NCBI GenBank assembly: GCA_002914805.1
Contig: JXTB01000235.1
Span: 1 to 64,000, forward strand
DNA: 64,000 nt
Direction of reading: 5' to 3'
Source: Parasponia andersonii
Lineage: Eukaryota > Streptophyta > Magnoliopsida > Rosales > Cannabaceae
Position numbers and translations under genes: made by a program. Below the pieces are notes generated by a model that saw nothing but the letters and a program-made list of their open reading frames with translations, did no database searches and was not told the origin of the DNA. Below are positions 22,462 through 35,060 of this stretch, in pieces. Position 1 is the first letter of the stretch. The number at the start of each line of letters is the position of its first letter.

Positions 22462-23006
22462 TGTTGGGATATTTGCTCTACAAAGCAAATTTCTCAAATT
22501 ACACATTTATTTATTTTTTTCTTTTATGTAGCAACTTTCCCTTATATGTATTTTATGATAATTGCTAGATTAAACTATCTTAATAGTAGTTTATTTATCT
22601 TAAAAAGATTTTACGATTTTATTAGAGTATAAATAAATTTACATATTTAAGTGTGTTAATTATGGGGAGATTTGTTTTTTTATTTAAGTCTAAATGAATT
22701 TGTTCACAATCAATAAATAAAGAAGAAATAATTTATTTACTATAGATTGTAGTATTTTTCTATCTCAATAGGAATGATATATCTCAATTCATTGAAGTGT
22801 AAGACTTCTGATAGAATTACTAGTAGAAAATAAATAAGTTTTGTGTATTGAACTGGACCACATAATATAAGAATTGGAGTTGTAAGTACCGTAATTGAAT
22901 TCTTCATATAACTACTTACTAGTTTTTAGTATATAGATCTTAATCCTTAGTTTTTATTGGAAAAAGTCCAATGAGTTGTAGCTCTTTTGACTTATTAAAA
23001 GACTAG
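22462..23006 (+). mobile_element. LTR of family 3, left part
   Basis: It starts TGTTGGGATATTTGCTCTAC and runs collinear with the reverse complement of the solo LTR 35061-36854, for example 'gctagattaaactatctta', 'tgttaattatggggaga' and 'ttatttaagtctaaatgaa'. The match breaks at 23006 and resumes at 28474, on the far side of a CACTA element. About 30 percent of the LTR is on this side. Confidence 0.75.
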
Positions 23007-26000
23007 AATTATAAGAAATTTTGTTTATGCCGATGCAATAAACATAATGTTTTGGCAAGAGTATGTTTTGCCGACCCGTCATAGATCTATACATCGGTAT
23101 ATGTGTCTTTGAAAAAATTGGCAGAATTTATATTTTCCAAAGTTCTTTTACGTTGGTAAAAGTTGAACATTTTTTATTCTTTTTATTATCAATACATTTG
23201 CCGATGTATTGTTGAATTTACATCAGCAAAGGTTGCCCCAAAAAAAGTCCCCTCGCAAAAAATAAATTTTGAGCGTGTATTTTTGTTAGATAAAATTTTT
23301 AAATATCATTGTCGACGTGTTGTTAATGTTGCATCGATGAAAGTTGAACATTTTTTATTTTTTTTATTATCTATACTTTTGCCGACACAAAAGAGTGTAG
23401 AGCATCAGTAAAAGCCAATCTACATATATATTTACCAATGCATTATTAATGTTGCATCGGCGAAAGTCAAGCATTTTTTTTTATTTTTTTTATTATCTAT
23501 AATTTTACGTCGATTAATTTTGGATGCGTATTTATTTTTAGATAAAACTTTGACCCCAAACAAGGTTACTGGGGAGAGCCTAATAGAAGAGAGAGATTAA
23601 AAGTCAAGCCATGAAAATGAAAAGAAAGATGAGGAGGGTGTTTTGAGAAAACAATGTTGATCATTTGGAGGCAAGAGATAAAATACAAAAGCTTTCTATC
23701 TGTGTTTTTATGGCAGAAATTGGGTTGATTACACAGACTCATTTGGGTGAGCTCAATCATCTTAGAGAGAGAGAAGAAATATTTAGTTTTCCTTTATTGT
23801 ATAGGAAAGTATGACGTGAGGGAAACTGGATTATATAGAGAGAGGAAAAGCTTACACTGATAGAAAAGTATAATAAGCTATAAAATCATTAAAAGAGAGA
23901 GTGTTGTGATGTTAATAAAACATATACATTATTGAGCACCGTCCTTCTTTATTTGGATACGAGGAGCACTAGAAACATTTGTCTCAATTTTTATATAAAG
24001 CATTGCATTAAAATTTGTAAAAATTAGTATTAATGCTTTATATTTGAAGAAATGCTTTATGTGATGATACTTTTTTTTGGTCTCGCATTAAGATGCTAAT
24101 TGAAAAGAATTGTTTATGTGATAATTTTTTTTTGATGAAAAAAAAACTAAAGTATGATATATTACTAAATTCTTTTGGAATTTCTTGGGTATGCGTTAAC
24201 AGTTTTTTTTTTTTTTGATGGATGTATTGACAATCTGTCCTCTTATAATATAGATATTATATTTTTTTTTCTTAGTGTGAATTAATCTAAAATTATATTA
24301 TTATAATTTATTGTTTTATAGATTGTCTTTTTTTGTCAGTTAATCATAGTTTTAATTGGGGGCATCACTAGAACAAATTTGACCTTTGACTGCATTTGAG
24401 CATGGCATTCTTAAAATAAGGTCATCATTTCTTCTTTTAATAACATAAGTCATAGCCTTTTTTATAAATGCCACAACTAAAATTTGTATTATATCCTTTC
24501 TTTAATGTCTCTCACTGTACTTATTTACTGCATATTATCCAATATAAACTATTAAACATAAGAATAAAAGACAAATTGTTCCTTTCAGAGAGGGAAACAT
24601 TTCAGATCTCCCTAAAAGTAAAAGAGGGAACAATTCAGATTTAAAAAAAATGCCTAAAATCCTTGAACCCATCATCTCTTACATTGCCCAAGACTTCAAA
24701 CACTAAAAATTGACCCCTGTTGCAACTGGACGAAATTCATCTCATCCAGCCTGCAAAGACAGGCACATCCATTATTTATTTATTTATTTATTTATTATTT
24801 TTTCCCAGATTTGCTCAGACCTTTCCACTCGGTCTCAGTCCCATTTGCTCACTCATTAATTGTGTGCTTAACACCTGCTCCTCCTCCTGACAAGCACCGA
24901 CCAAAAACATGACAATAGCACGAAGAGGAAGCAGCAGAGAGCTCATCATGTGCAAACCCTGCTCTTGTACAACGATGCGTGAAACCATCGTGATCTAGGC
25001 TCGAATCTATTGCAATTAATCAGGCACACAAAGAAGAAGCTTGTTCAAGAATGAGATTTTGAGGTAAATTTTCTTGTCTTTTCTTTGTTTGATCTCTCTA
25101 ATGGCCAACTACTTAGACAATGGCTATTTCTTGCTTACTATATCTCTCAACACAGACCAAGCTCACATGGCTTGTGAAGCCCAAATGGCCTACTGTTTGA
25201 TTTGGTCAATAACATTTGGGGATTTAAGTATATTCTTCAGCTGTTTAGTTGGGATTTATGGATTTCCCCATTGCTCTGTGTTGCCAGAGATACGTCAAGC
25301 TACTATGAAGTTGTAGGTTTTAACCGCATAACTCTTGCTTTGGTAATTTTAGAGTTGCATTTTCTTTTGTTCAAGCATTCTTTATGGAGAAAAAAGTCTC
25401 ATAATTTTATACTGTTATAGTGCATAATATCAGATGGTTATGAATTCTTTGATTAACTGGCTCTGCATTTATAAGGTGAGCTTTTGATTTATGTAGTTGT
25501 GATTTCAAGTGTCATAAACTATTTAGTGTGTTTATATTTGAGGAATATGTGGGGCTAAAAGCCTTTCCCCATTTTCTCAGAATGTGGGTGTTTGTGACTA
25601 GAAAGGTCAGACTTTAGCGTCTGAGGTCAGTTGCAGACTTTAAGTAGACCAGCAATTGAATATAATTAGTACAATTTCATAATTTTAATGTCTCTTTTTA
25701 CATTAAATATTTTGAAATCATTTTTCTTTCCTTTTTAACTTTTCTAAACATATGCATCTGCTGTGGCAGTGACTTGGAATGTCACCTGCACATATTCACA
25801 ATTCGTGGCTCGAAATTAGAAGCCTACACATTTTGTTTCTCTCTTTTTGTTGTAATGACATTATAGTAATTTGTCCAACTTGCTCATGTGTTGCCAGAAC
25901 AATATAAGATCAAACCTCGGAGCTATGTGAAGTAAGTTCTCTCATTGGTCTCTCTGTTATCTGTTGATCGGTGATTTTGAGGTAGTTATTCACTAACAAA

Positions 26001-28473
26001 ATTATAATGTTCCTAATCTCTCTGGTTATATTGAAATATTATAGCCAGCACTCTTTTTATCTAGCTTTTGTATCAAGTCTTGGCAACTGTAATTGTGTAC
26101 TTTTCTATTGAAGTAGAGGATCAATGTAGTTTGTCACTTTTATATTCAGTTTCTACAAATGTGGCTGGGCTATCCACCTTACAAGTAAGATTTTACTACT
26201 TGGCTGCTCGAAGTTGCTATAGATTTCTAGTGTTCTAAGGAAAATTTTTCTTGCTCTAAGTTATTTATCAATACATCTATTATTTCCCAGTTTAATATTT
26301 GTGATCAAGTCTAGAGAATAGATAACAAATATTTATGGGTAGACTCAAAACTAGCTTAATTATACTGTATATATATATCTTTCTCAAGCCAAATAAAAGG
26401 AGTTAAGATAGTTTATTTGTTTTTAGGGCTGCAATCTCTTGGATTGACTTTGGATCATAGTAAAGAAACTAGAAAATTGTAGCAAAATAAGATTCGTTCT
26501 AATTTAATTTTGTTTGGTTTAGTCTCTATCTTTTTAGGAATGAAAGCTTGCTACTTTCAGTTCAATACTGCATACTGACGGAGATAGTAAAAAAAGGTTT
26601 CTAATTTGTTAGCATTCTCTTTCGTGCGTTCAAAACAATGTTGAGATACTAGCTGAATGGATCGAGATCATATATGTATATTCTTCAGTAAGATTAAATA
26701 GCATACTGAATACTGTATAAACTTCATGAGTTATCTATAAAATATTTCTTTTCTATCAAATCAACTCTAGTACATGAATTATTTTCCAGTCAAAACAGGG
26801 ATGGATAAATATTAATGAAATATTAGTGAGACCTTTTTTTTATTGCAAACTTGTGGATATTGTCAATGAGTCCGAAATATATATATTTATATATTTAATG
26901 TTAATTTGGTTATGCAATCTATGCCTTGAAGAGAAAGTGAAGGCGTATTTGAGTTTTGTTTATAGAGAATATAGAACTATATTCAAATGTAATTTCATGC
27001 CTTCTTCTTTTTCCCTCTTGAAAAACTACTAATCATTCCTAATGTTTGTGGTATAGTATAAATATTACTAGAAAATAATTCTTAATTTTATCATATGCTG
27101 AAACGTTTTTGAACCTTGTAAATCCCCAACAACACAGCAGAGTTTATTCTCATAATAAATAGGTATTCACTAGAATTTTTTCTACATGTTGACTTATACA
27201 AAGAAACTGGTTTTAGTGCAATGAATCTCTGATTTCTAATACACTTTTCCATGTGATTGAAAAAATGTTTAAGTTACCTTAATCTTGATTTTGAAGTCAA
27301 AAACTAAAAACATTATTCTATAATTTGTCTTTTAATAGGTCCCACAAAATCATGTTATTGTATAAGTAGATCCTAGTCAAACTAGTAAGGCAATAACTCT
27401 ATTTTTTAACATTTCTAAAATGGAAATTTTCAGTTTTTTGCCAGATTGTTCACTTGATTCTTCAGTCTAAAGAATGACTAATTCCATGTGTATTGCTTGG
27501 TTAATTTTTTTAGGTTCAATTTTCTGACCCATTATGGTATTAAGTTTTATATTCTTCAAATTGGCAGTTTGGTTGTTAATAATTCTTAGTATGGGAAGAA
27601 AGTGATAATTGATTAAATGGACACGGACTAGTGGCAGATGGCTGAGAAGAAAGCGGAGAACCAATGTTGTCTCGAAAAGACTCAGCGACAGCTCAATGAG
27701 CAAATTTACATACTTCAAATGTTAAATATAAAGCGCGGGTTTGAGATGTCACTGTCTTCGCTTCTAGATTTGTAGACATTTTTTTTTTCTATGTTGTAAT
27801 TTTAGATACAATTTGTGCATTGGGTTTATTTAATAAAATTTGTATTATTAATTTATCTCATTTAATTTTTTATATATTAACTATTTACTTATTTATTAAT
27901 TAAGAATATATTTATTTATTAATTAATAATAATAATTTTTTCAAAATAATAAAACTTTTGCGGATGCAAAAATACATCAGTAAAAGTTTTTTTTTTTAAA
28001 TTCTTGAAAAATACTTTCATTGATGCATTTTTTTTTAGAAAATGTATTTTATTTTTATTTTTAAATTTGAAAAATCCTTTACCGACATGTTTTTTCGTCG
28101 GCAAATATATCTTTTTATTTATTTTAATTTTTTGAAATACTTTTGCCCACACCTAAACTCATTGGCAAAATTGAGACTTTCATAAATGCATATTGTTCGT
28201 TTGTGATTGGTTGACCAAATTCAAATTTTGGGCATTCATCGATGGAAATCTGTCACTAATGAAGACAAAGTGTTGAAAAAAGTTATCGATGCATCGGTGA
28301 ATGTTACTTTTGTTAACAACTTTCAATTTTCATTAGAAAGTGACTTTAATTACGATTTTTCACTAATGACGGTTAGTGATGATAAAATGTATTGGCAAAA
28401 GTCAAATCACTTTTGTTGATGTATTTTTAAGACTTTCTCCTCTGCATCGACAAAGGTTTTCTTTCTTGTAGTG
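23007..28473 (+). mobile_element. Decayed CACTA transposon, 5.5 kb, inserted in an LTR
   Basis: The right end, read on the minus strand, is CACTACAAGAAAG, the classic CACTA terminus. The left end reads AATTATAAGAAA, the same 12 bases with three changes, all at C. Many subterminal repeats of the type 'tttgccgatgcat' and 'catcggcaaaag' fill 23030-23540 and, in both orientations, 27950-28470, as expected for En/Spm-like elements. The interior has no intact transposase. The only coding trace is MAEKKAENQCCLEKTQRQLN at 27639-27775, which looks like a C-terminal coiled coil of a CACTA protein. The insertion site within the LTR is clear from the copy at 35061-36854. The expected 3-bp target duplication is not clean. 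Confidence 0.75.
27639..27776 (+). pseudogene. Remnant of the C-terminal coiled coil of a CACTA protein
   Basis: A 45-residue frame starts MAEKKAENQCCLEKTQRQL and is rich in Lys, Glu and Gln with a coiled-coil pattern, as seen at the end of plant CACTA (Ptta/En/Spm-type) proteins. It is preceded by an in-frame stop and has no catalytic region, so it is only a fossil. The family match is from memory of the general pattern. Confidence 0.35.
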
Positions 28474-29750
28474 ATAGCTTCTATTTTGCTTGACTCTGGT
28501 ATCTTAGAGGTTATAATTTATGAGTTAACGAGAACACTAAATAGTTAGGATACTATACATTAATATTACTTTAGGATTTTTCAAAATTCTTGGAATAATA
28601 AAATCTATCTTACTATTCACTTTGTGAATGGTGGTAATTTCATCTAGTGGTTATTATGAGGAAAATTATTAGACAAAATTATCGACAATATTATTGTTTG
28701 ATTAAAGATGGTAACTTAAAAGAGAATAGGTGTTAGAAAAGTATTATGGTAATTTTATCTATCCAACTATAATATTATATAAGGATCTTACATGTAGTAT
28801 AGAATATACTAGATGAATCATTTGTTCAAGGTTAGTTGATTAAAGCTTTATTAAAAAAAAAAATATGACACTTAATCTGAAAGTGTAATATTAGGTTTTT
28901 AGTAAAGTGACCTTTTTATAAATAGTATTTAGTGAAATATCATTATTAATTATAATATTTATCATACTATTAGAACTTAGGTTATTTGGATCCATTTGGT
29001 CTCTTGTCTAGCTCAATAAAGCTCATTAAATGGTTGATAGTATTTATGATATTAATTTTATGAAATTATGTAAAATGAGGATTCTACATAGTTGGTATTT
29101 TTTTAAAGATGTAACAAGAGTTGTACATTCTTATAAAAGTATATATAAAGCTCATATTGGAGAACAAACCCATTCCTAATTGGACTAGAGTTAGTAGTTT
29201 AAGTCTCATATATATAAGATATATTTGAAAGAAAAAAAACTAGACAGTTTTTTGGGCACTACACGTGAAATACAAAGAGAGATAGGAGAAATTCGGCCAA
29301 GCATAGTGAATTTCATTTTACCGTGCAATTTGACAATATTCAATTTGAAGAAGAAAAGTGTTCTTGAGTGTCTCATATTCCCATCTTAAGTTTCGGTGTT
29401 CTAGAAAATCAAGGTCTTCTTAATTGTTCTCCAATAGAAGGATTCAACTTGGTACCCACTCACCTCATCTTTAAGAAAGATCTAAGGTTAGAAGTTTGAT
29501 CATCATCAACAATGAGATCAACGAGGAATAGGCATCAAGAGGTAAATACAAGATTCTTATTCTCTAGGATTTTGCATCTAGATTTAATTTATACTATATG
29601 ATGATCCTATTTAATATAAGTTGTTCATTGGTTGTGAAAAGTATGTTTTCATATAAAAATTTTGTATAACCTTTTCTGCTAATTATTATGCTGCATACGT
29701 GATATGATAATAAAGTTTCCAATGAATATATGCATGTATCTAGAATTAGT
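28474..29750 (+). mobile_element. LTR of family 3, right part
   Basis: Continues the LTR at 22462-23006 with the same blocks as the reverse complement of 35061-36854, for example 'ttagaggttataattta', 'gttaggatactatacattaata' and 'ctcatatatataagatata', a TATA-like promoter. Similarity fades near 29750, before a TG...CA end can be read, so the 3' boundary is uncertain. No primer binding site follows. Confidence 0.65.
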
Positions 29751-30600
29751 AGATTCCATCACAAGGAAAACAAAGTGTACACAAGAGCAGGCACATAACG
29801 GGCTAGCTTGCATGTGGAGGCAAGCTGACATGTATACATATATTTGGGTAAGGTCGAAGCACAAGGCACACTTGGCCAAGTATGCCATAGATAGTTTAGG
29901 TGCATATGGCATGCATACATAAGGTTTTGGTCGCCGTATGTGCACTAGGCACTAAGGCATGCATGATGAGCAGTGTACGCATAAGTCGAAGGGCATCACG
30001 AGTGTCTAGCACCATGACATGTATGCGAGGTAGTATGCATACACACAAGAAAAAAAGGCACTGGGTAAGGCAGATGTGCAAGAGCGTGGCCAAGACATGT
30101 GCCTAGAAAAGTACACTCGATAGACAACATGTGCCAAGAAAGGCATTACTAGGACAAGATCTAAGACACAAGGTGAGTTTCACAAAGGTTGGCACATATG
30201 GCACCAAGGATCCACACCCAAGTGTATGGGCATTAAGGCGCAGGCCAAGATTGAGTCTTATGGGCATTGGGTCAATGTGCAAAGCTGTTGAAAGAAACCA
30301 CGACATATGCATGAGCATTTAGAACTAAGTGGGAGCACGATATGATGAGTATGACTAGACAGATCTTCTAGCCATTAGTGCCATGCACATGTGTATTGCA
30401 TGGATTATCAAGAGTGGTGTGTAGGAGCTGCACCACGTGCAGCCTACTGGGGCTACATGCACATGCACATGTGCATAGTTTACATGCAGTATGAGCACTA
30501 GTCATGGCTAGTATGTGTGATGCATGGGCACCTCATGCTAGCCTTGGCTAAATGATGCCAGACGGGAATTTTTATGGGCAATCATAACCACGTGTCGTTC
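29751..30600. other. GC-richer segment of unknown origin
   Basis: The block has more G and C than its surroundings and a repetitive vocabulary (GCATGCAT, AAGGCAC, GGCACA, GTATGC). Overlapping short frames on both strands, all with odd compositions rich in Met, His and Cys, are shadows of this wording. It directly follows the family-3 LTR and may be the non-coding interior of that element. Confidence 0.35.
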
Positions 30601-30630
30601 TTTTAGTTTGCCTAAGGGTTTGGAGTGCTG

Positions 30631-30815
30631 GTTGAAGTTTTTCCCATTGCTAACATGGCATTTGGTGCTCGTTTACCTTTGCATTTTTATTTATAGAAAA
30701 AGAGACTTACTCCATATTAGTGGGTTGAAATTCTTTCCATTGTTGGTATGGCATCTAGTGCTTTTTTTGCCTATATTTTTTTATGTGTAGGAATAGAACT
30801 TTCCTTATACATAAG
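30631..30815 (+). repeat. Two-copy tandem repeat, period about 93 bp
   Basis: GTTGAAGTTTTTCCCATTGC at 30631 and GTTGAAATTCTTTCCATTG at 30724 start two diverged copies. Both continue 'catggcat(t/c)t(g/a)gtgct' and then a T-rich block ending TTTAT(A)G or TGTGTAG. Non-coding. Confidence 0.6.
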
Positions 30816-32029
30816 TAGTGACAAATTATTCATGCTAGAAATTGGTATTTTACACTCAAAATTTGCTAATATGATACGTGACTAATTTATGTGTAGGGAA
30901 AAAGCTTCACTAATGTCCAAAATTTTAAATGTGTTACTACTGCAAGGAAAGATGAATAAAATATTTGACTTTATAATCTTATTTCTTGGATTGATGACGA
31001 TAGGTGTCAGTGTTAACTTACTACTACTAAGATTTTTGAAATTGAGAACAAATTATTTGTTTGAAAAAATTTATATATTGTGTTTGTCATCTTCCGTAGG
31101 TGGAGAAGTAGAGAGGAAAACTCTCCCTTTTTTTTTCGTTCAACTGTGGTATATAAGAACATAAAAAGAAAAGCTATGGATAAAGCTTTTGGATCTTAAT
31201 TGTTTTACAAATTTTTCCCTTATTGTGGCCTTTTTCTAGGCATATGTTTTACCTCCTTGAATATTTCTTAGATAGATTAACTTAATACTAAATTAGCCGT
31301 TATGCCGCGCTTTGCATGATTTGGTATTAATTTTATAGAATTGTAATTTGAGATTATGTGTTAATTATTGTAGCATTTTTTTTTTCTTTCATTCAGCTCA
31401 AGTAGTTATACCAAATAAATATTAAAAAGAAAAGTTTCTATTAAAACCCCGAAATGATCTATTCGTTACTCGAGTTCCAAAAGAAGATCAAGCAGCATTT
31501 TATTGATTTATTCTTCTTTTTTTTTTTTAAGTAGATTTTCTAAATTCTTTTCTTTATTGGATTAGTAATTACTACCTAAAATAAATGAAATGACAAATTC
31601 TTGAGTAGTCTTCTTCTCTTTGAATGATGAATCCGCTAACTTGACTTAATTAAAATAAATAAATTTCTTAGAATTCATAAGGAATTTACTTGTGTATGTA
31701 TTTTTTCATTCAATCTTTTAAGTCCATACTTCACCTCGGTAGTTATGTCTCATGTCCTCAAAGCTTATATGCGATGGATAGACCCTATCAACCATGATAT
31801 ATATGCTTTTACTATCTATACCTATGAAGGAAAAAACAATTAAGAAAACCTGAGATATATGATATATTTGCCTATATGAAAACTAGATTATGATATTAAT
31901 ATATAATCTAGATATTGTTAATGACAAATTAACAAAAGCAATAGAATCTTATAATCGTACCTATCTTAAAATTTCAAATGGTGACAATTAGTTTGTAAAG
32001 ATTCATATATATATATATATATATATATA
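30816..32029. other. Non-coding AT-rich stretch
   Basis: No credible coding frame. The 91-residue frame at 30889-31164 has no recognisable motif and AT-driven composition. A TA run at about 32007-32029 leads into the MITE that follows. Confidence 0.5.
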
Positions 32030-32197
32030 GGACACCAATCCAGTAGGTATTTTTTTTTTTTTACCTATACATAGGTATCAATTTGGCCAATGAAAATTTA
32101 GCATGCACATTTTTTTATTGTAAAAAGTAAGAGAGAGAAAGAGCATTAATGATGTACGTCTTTTTATGCACTTCATTATAGCCATTGGATCACCATA
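32030..32197 (+). mobile_element. MITE copy 6, right half missing
   Basis: It starts GGACACCAATCCAGTAGGTA after a TA run and carries the family core 'ccaatgaaaatttagcatgcaca' and 'ttcattatagccattggatcacca'. It stops at CACCATA, where the other copies continue with the second arm. Confidence 0.75.
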
Positions 32198-32601
32198 AAT
32201 TGGAATAGTTTATGGTACTTATTTATTTAAAATTAAAGGATATATTAAGCCTAATTTATAGTTAAGTTCAATGCATTATAACATTAAAAAATATATTTAT
32301 CTCTACATTCAAAAAATAAATGTACTAAAATAAGGATAATAATCAATTTACTTTGATGAGATAAATGTAGCACTACTATTTGTTCGATAAACAAAATTTA
32401 ATATAAGCTATCATTGATATTAATTAAATATTATATTATATAATGCATGTGTATATTACGACCAATCATAGCATAGAAAAATAATAATAGACTAATTATG
32501 CTACGAAAAAATAAGAGTTCAATTTGAAATTTTCTACAAATTTTATAAATAGAACACTAATCAGAGGCGCAATCATTTTTTCACTCTCTCTATACTATAG
32601 T

Positions 32602-32648
<47 letters not shown>

Positions 32649-33724
32649 TTTGTAATTAAATATTCTTTTCAACAATTTTTTTAGGTCAATATTTTCATTG
32701 ATTTTTTTAAGAGATATCAACCTGAGATTGTTTCAAATATATAAACTTTGATTTCAATCAATACTAATATTTTAAGTTCCATATCAATTTCAACCAAAAA
32801 GATAAAATATACAATGTAAATCTTTTTCTTTATTATTATCAAAATAATAATATTTTTGTGAGAGTTTAATTTAAACTTCTCTTATTGGATGAAATTAAGT
32901 GGAGGAAGGTGCATTAAAATTATTGTGATCCTCATTTTTTTTCTAATAGAAATTATTAAAATCACCTGTATCGATGGAGCTAAACGTGCGAGCCCTATTA
33001 TAAAATTTTTCTTAAGATTCAATCATTATTTTCTTAGTTTCTTATTAAGCTATTACTTACTGGAAACCATCTAGCCTAGGGTATACGTTGTTTCCTTCAT
33101 TGATGAGGAATGGAATAGTCACCCTCCAATTTAAATAAGTGAACTAGAGGAAGTGGAGGAGGCCCAACTATAAATGTGGTATGCCGCAGTGAATAATTGG
33201 TTAAATTTTTTGTAAGCTTTTTTTTATTGACATTCTTTTTTGTCATAAGCCTAACAACATTAGGTCATTCTTTCTCCAATGTATATAGTAGATTAACTAT
33301 TTTTCTACTTAATTTTTCTTTTTTTCATTTTAGGAAGGCTAAATTGGCTTGAAAAAAAAATTGTCCAAATTTTTGACTGACATTTGTACTATAATAAACA
33401 ACATGAGTAGAGACAAGGAATCAAATCTTAATTTAGAACGGGCATATGATAGAATTTGAACTAAATAAAATTATAAAAAATGGACAAAATATTCTTTTTA
33501 GTAAGAATGCTGAATTGATTGCAACATTTATTACTCCTTTTGTGAAAAAAGGAAAAAGAAAAGCAAGAGATGAGGTAACAATCTTGCATTTATTACATGT
33601 ATATAATCGGATCCACCTACAAAAAGAGTTATGTTCAAGAGAAAGAACTTGAACTCACGACCACGCCCAATAAAAATTTGGCCATAATTATAGAGTAATG
33701 CTATAAGATACTAATGACATCTAA
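32198..33724. other. Non-coding AT-rich stretch with a TA microsatellite
   Basis: A 39-bp (TA)n run lies at 32604-32642. The frames at 32889-33074 and 33446-33652 have no recognisable domains. The block near 33100-33190 is of mixed composition but shows no splice-compatible exon. Confidence 0.5.
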
Positions 33725-34080
33725 TACCACAAAATATTCTGAAGTTTGAGTATTCTATAATTTAATACTGAAGTTTAGACTTCGAAAAATATTATCGTGA
33801 GATTAAGAACTTCTAAAAATTAATATCCTAGACTGATTTTTTGACCAATTTTTGTGACGAAAAAATAATAATATCCTCTATTAAAACTAGATTATTCCTT
33901 ATTATTCTCCTTAATTTTGAGGATATTATTATCTTTTACAAGTTAAAGTTATTAAAAAAATCAACTAAATGTATTAATTTTAAGAAATTCTTAATCTCAA
34001 AATATTATTTTGAAAGGTCCAAATTTCAAGGTTTAAATTACAAAACATCCAAATTAAGTGATATTTTCTTTTGCAGTTTA
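33725..34080. mobile_element. MITE with internal palindrome (family B, copy 2)
   Basis: The right end read on the minus strand is TAAACTGCAAAAGAAAATAT, matching the left end of the copy at 22001-22363. The central palindrome 'aataatatcctc...gaggatattatt' is better preserved here. The 91-residue frame 33841-34116 is a translation of the repeat. Confidence 0.6.
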
Positions 34081-34186
34081 GCCTATTCTAATTATCTGCT
34101 TCAAATGCTCAGTTAACTATTCCCTCAATTCTCTTCATTCGATTCAACACTTTTCTTTTTACTCTCCCTCTCTCTAGCTAGTTGCT

Positions 34187-34300
34187 TTATCATCATCATC
34201 ATCATGTGGTCATCTATGTCTCTCTCTCTCTCTCTCTTCTCTTTTATCATTATCATCATCATGTGGTCGTCTCTGGCTCTCTCTCTTCTCTTTTTATTCC
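34187..34300. repeat. ATC and TC microsatellite, duplicated with a 57-bp period
   Basis: An (ATC)n block followed by CATGTGGTC and (TC)n occurs twice, with CATGTGGTC at 34203 and 34260. The frames on both strands here are His-rich or Ser/Leu-rich low-complexity translations. Confidence 0.7.
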
Positions 34301-34439
34301 TAAGGTTCATGATCTTGTATATATTAATTTTGGCTTTATTTTTATGTACAATATGTATGTGTATATTACCATGTTTTCAAATAAAATTAATTAGTTCTTC
34401 TTTCTATAAGCAATATAGAAGCTATCAGAGTTTGTTTTA

Positions 34440-35060
34440 TATGATCTCCCTTTAACCAAGGATCATCAAATCATCTAATTTTCTCACTGGTGCCTACTTT
34501 CCAGCATAATACCTTGATGAGCAGGTCATGACCCCATAATATATCCCGCCAAATAAATGAAAGACTATATCCTAGGTGAGCAGATAAAAAATCTGAATTA
34601 GGAAAATATTAGCCCTTTATGATTCGCCCAAGAATCGATTCTACGTTATCAACTAGTTTCCAAGTATGTTTAGCCAAGAACGCTTGATTAAAGTAAGTGA
34701 AAGATTTGAATCCCATTCCACCATGCAGTTTAGATTTGCATATGAATTTCTAACTGCACCAATTGATCTTAGTACTGCTCTCAGAAAATCCCCTCCAGAA
34801 TCTAGCCATAAGAGATTCTAGATCATGACATAAGGACATAGGGAGTTTAAAGTAACTTATAGCATATGTAGGAATGGCTTGCATAAAAACCTTCAATAAA
34901 ATCTTTTTATCACTTTTCGAAAACAATTTCTCCTGCCATAAGCACAGTGATTTCCAGATCTTATCCTTCATATTACTAAACATCGGCTTTTTATCCTGTC
35001 CAGATAATGCGAGAAGGCTGAGGTATTTTTCATTACAATCGCAAAGTGTCATATTCAAAG
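34440..35060 (-). pseudogene. LINE ORF2, C-terminal part
   Basis: The minus strand reads KKILLKVFMQAIPTYAISYF, the region after the reverse transcriptase fingers of plant LINEs. After a short break it continues HGGMGFKSFTYFNQAFLAKH, then WRDILWGHDLL and VGTSEKIR, as in the zinc-binding RT-associated region. In-frame stops are present. The upstream ORF2 text resumes at 36860 beyond the solo LTR. Confidence 0.8.

Noticed and set aside
24366..24385. A second CACTA-like terminus (CACTAGAACAAATTTG)
   Set aside because: Only the first five bases match the terminus; no partner end and no subterminal repeats begin there.
29679..30322. Cluster of Met/His/Cys-rich frames on both strands
   Set aside because: All come from a repetitive CATG-rich block; mutually overlapping and without any domain.
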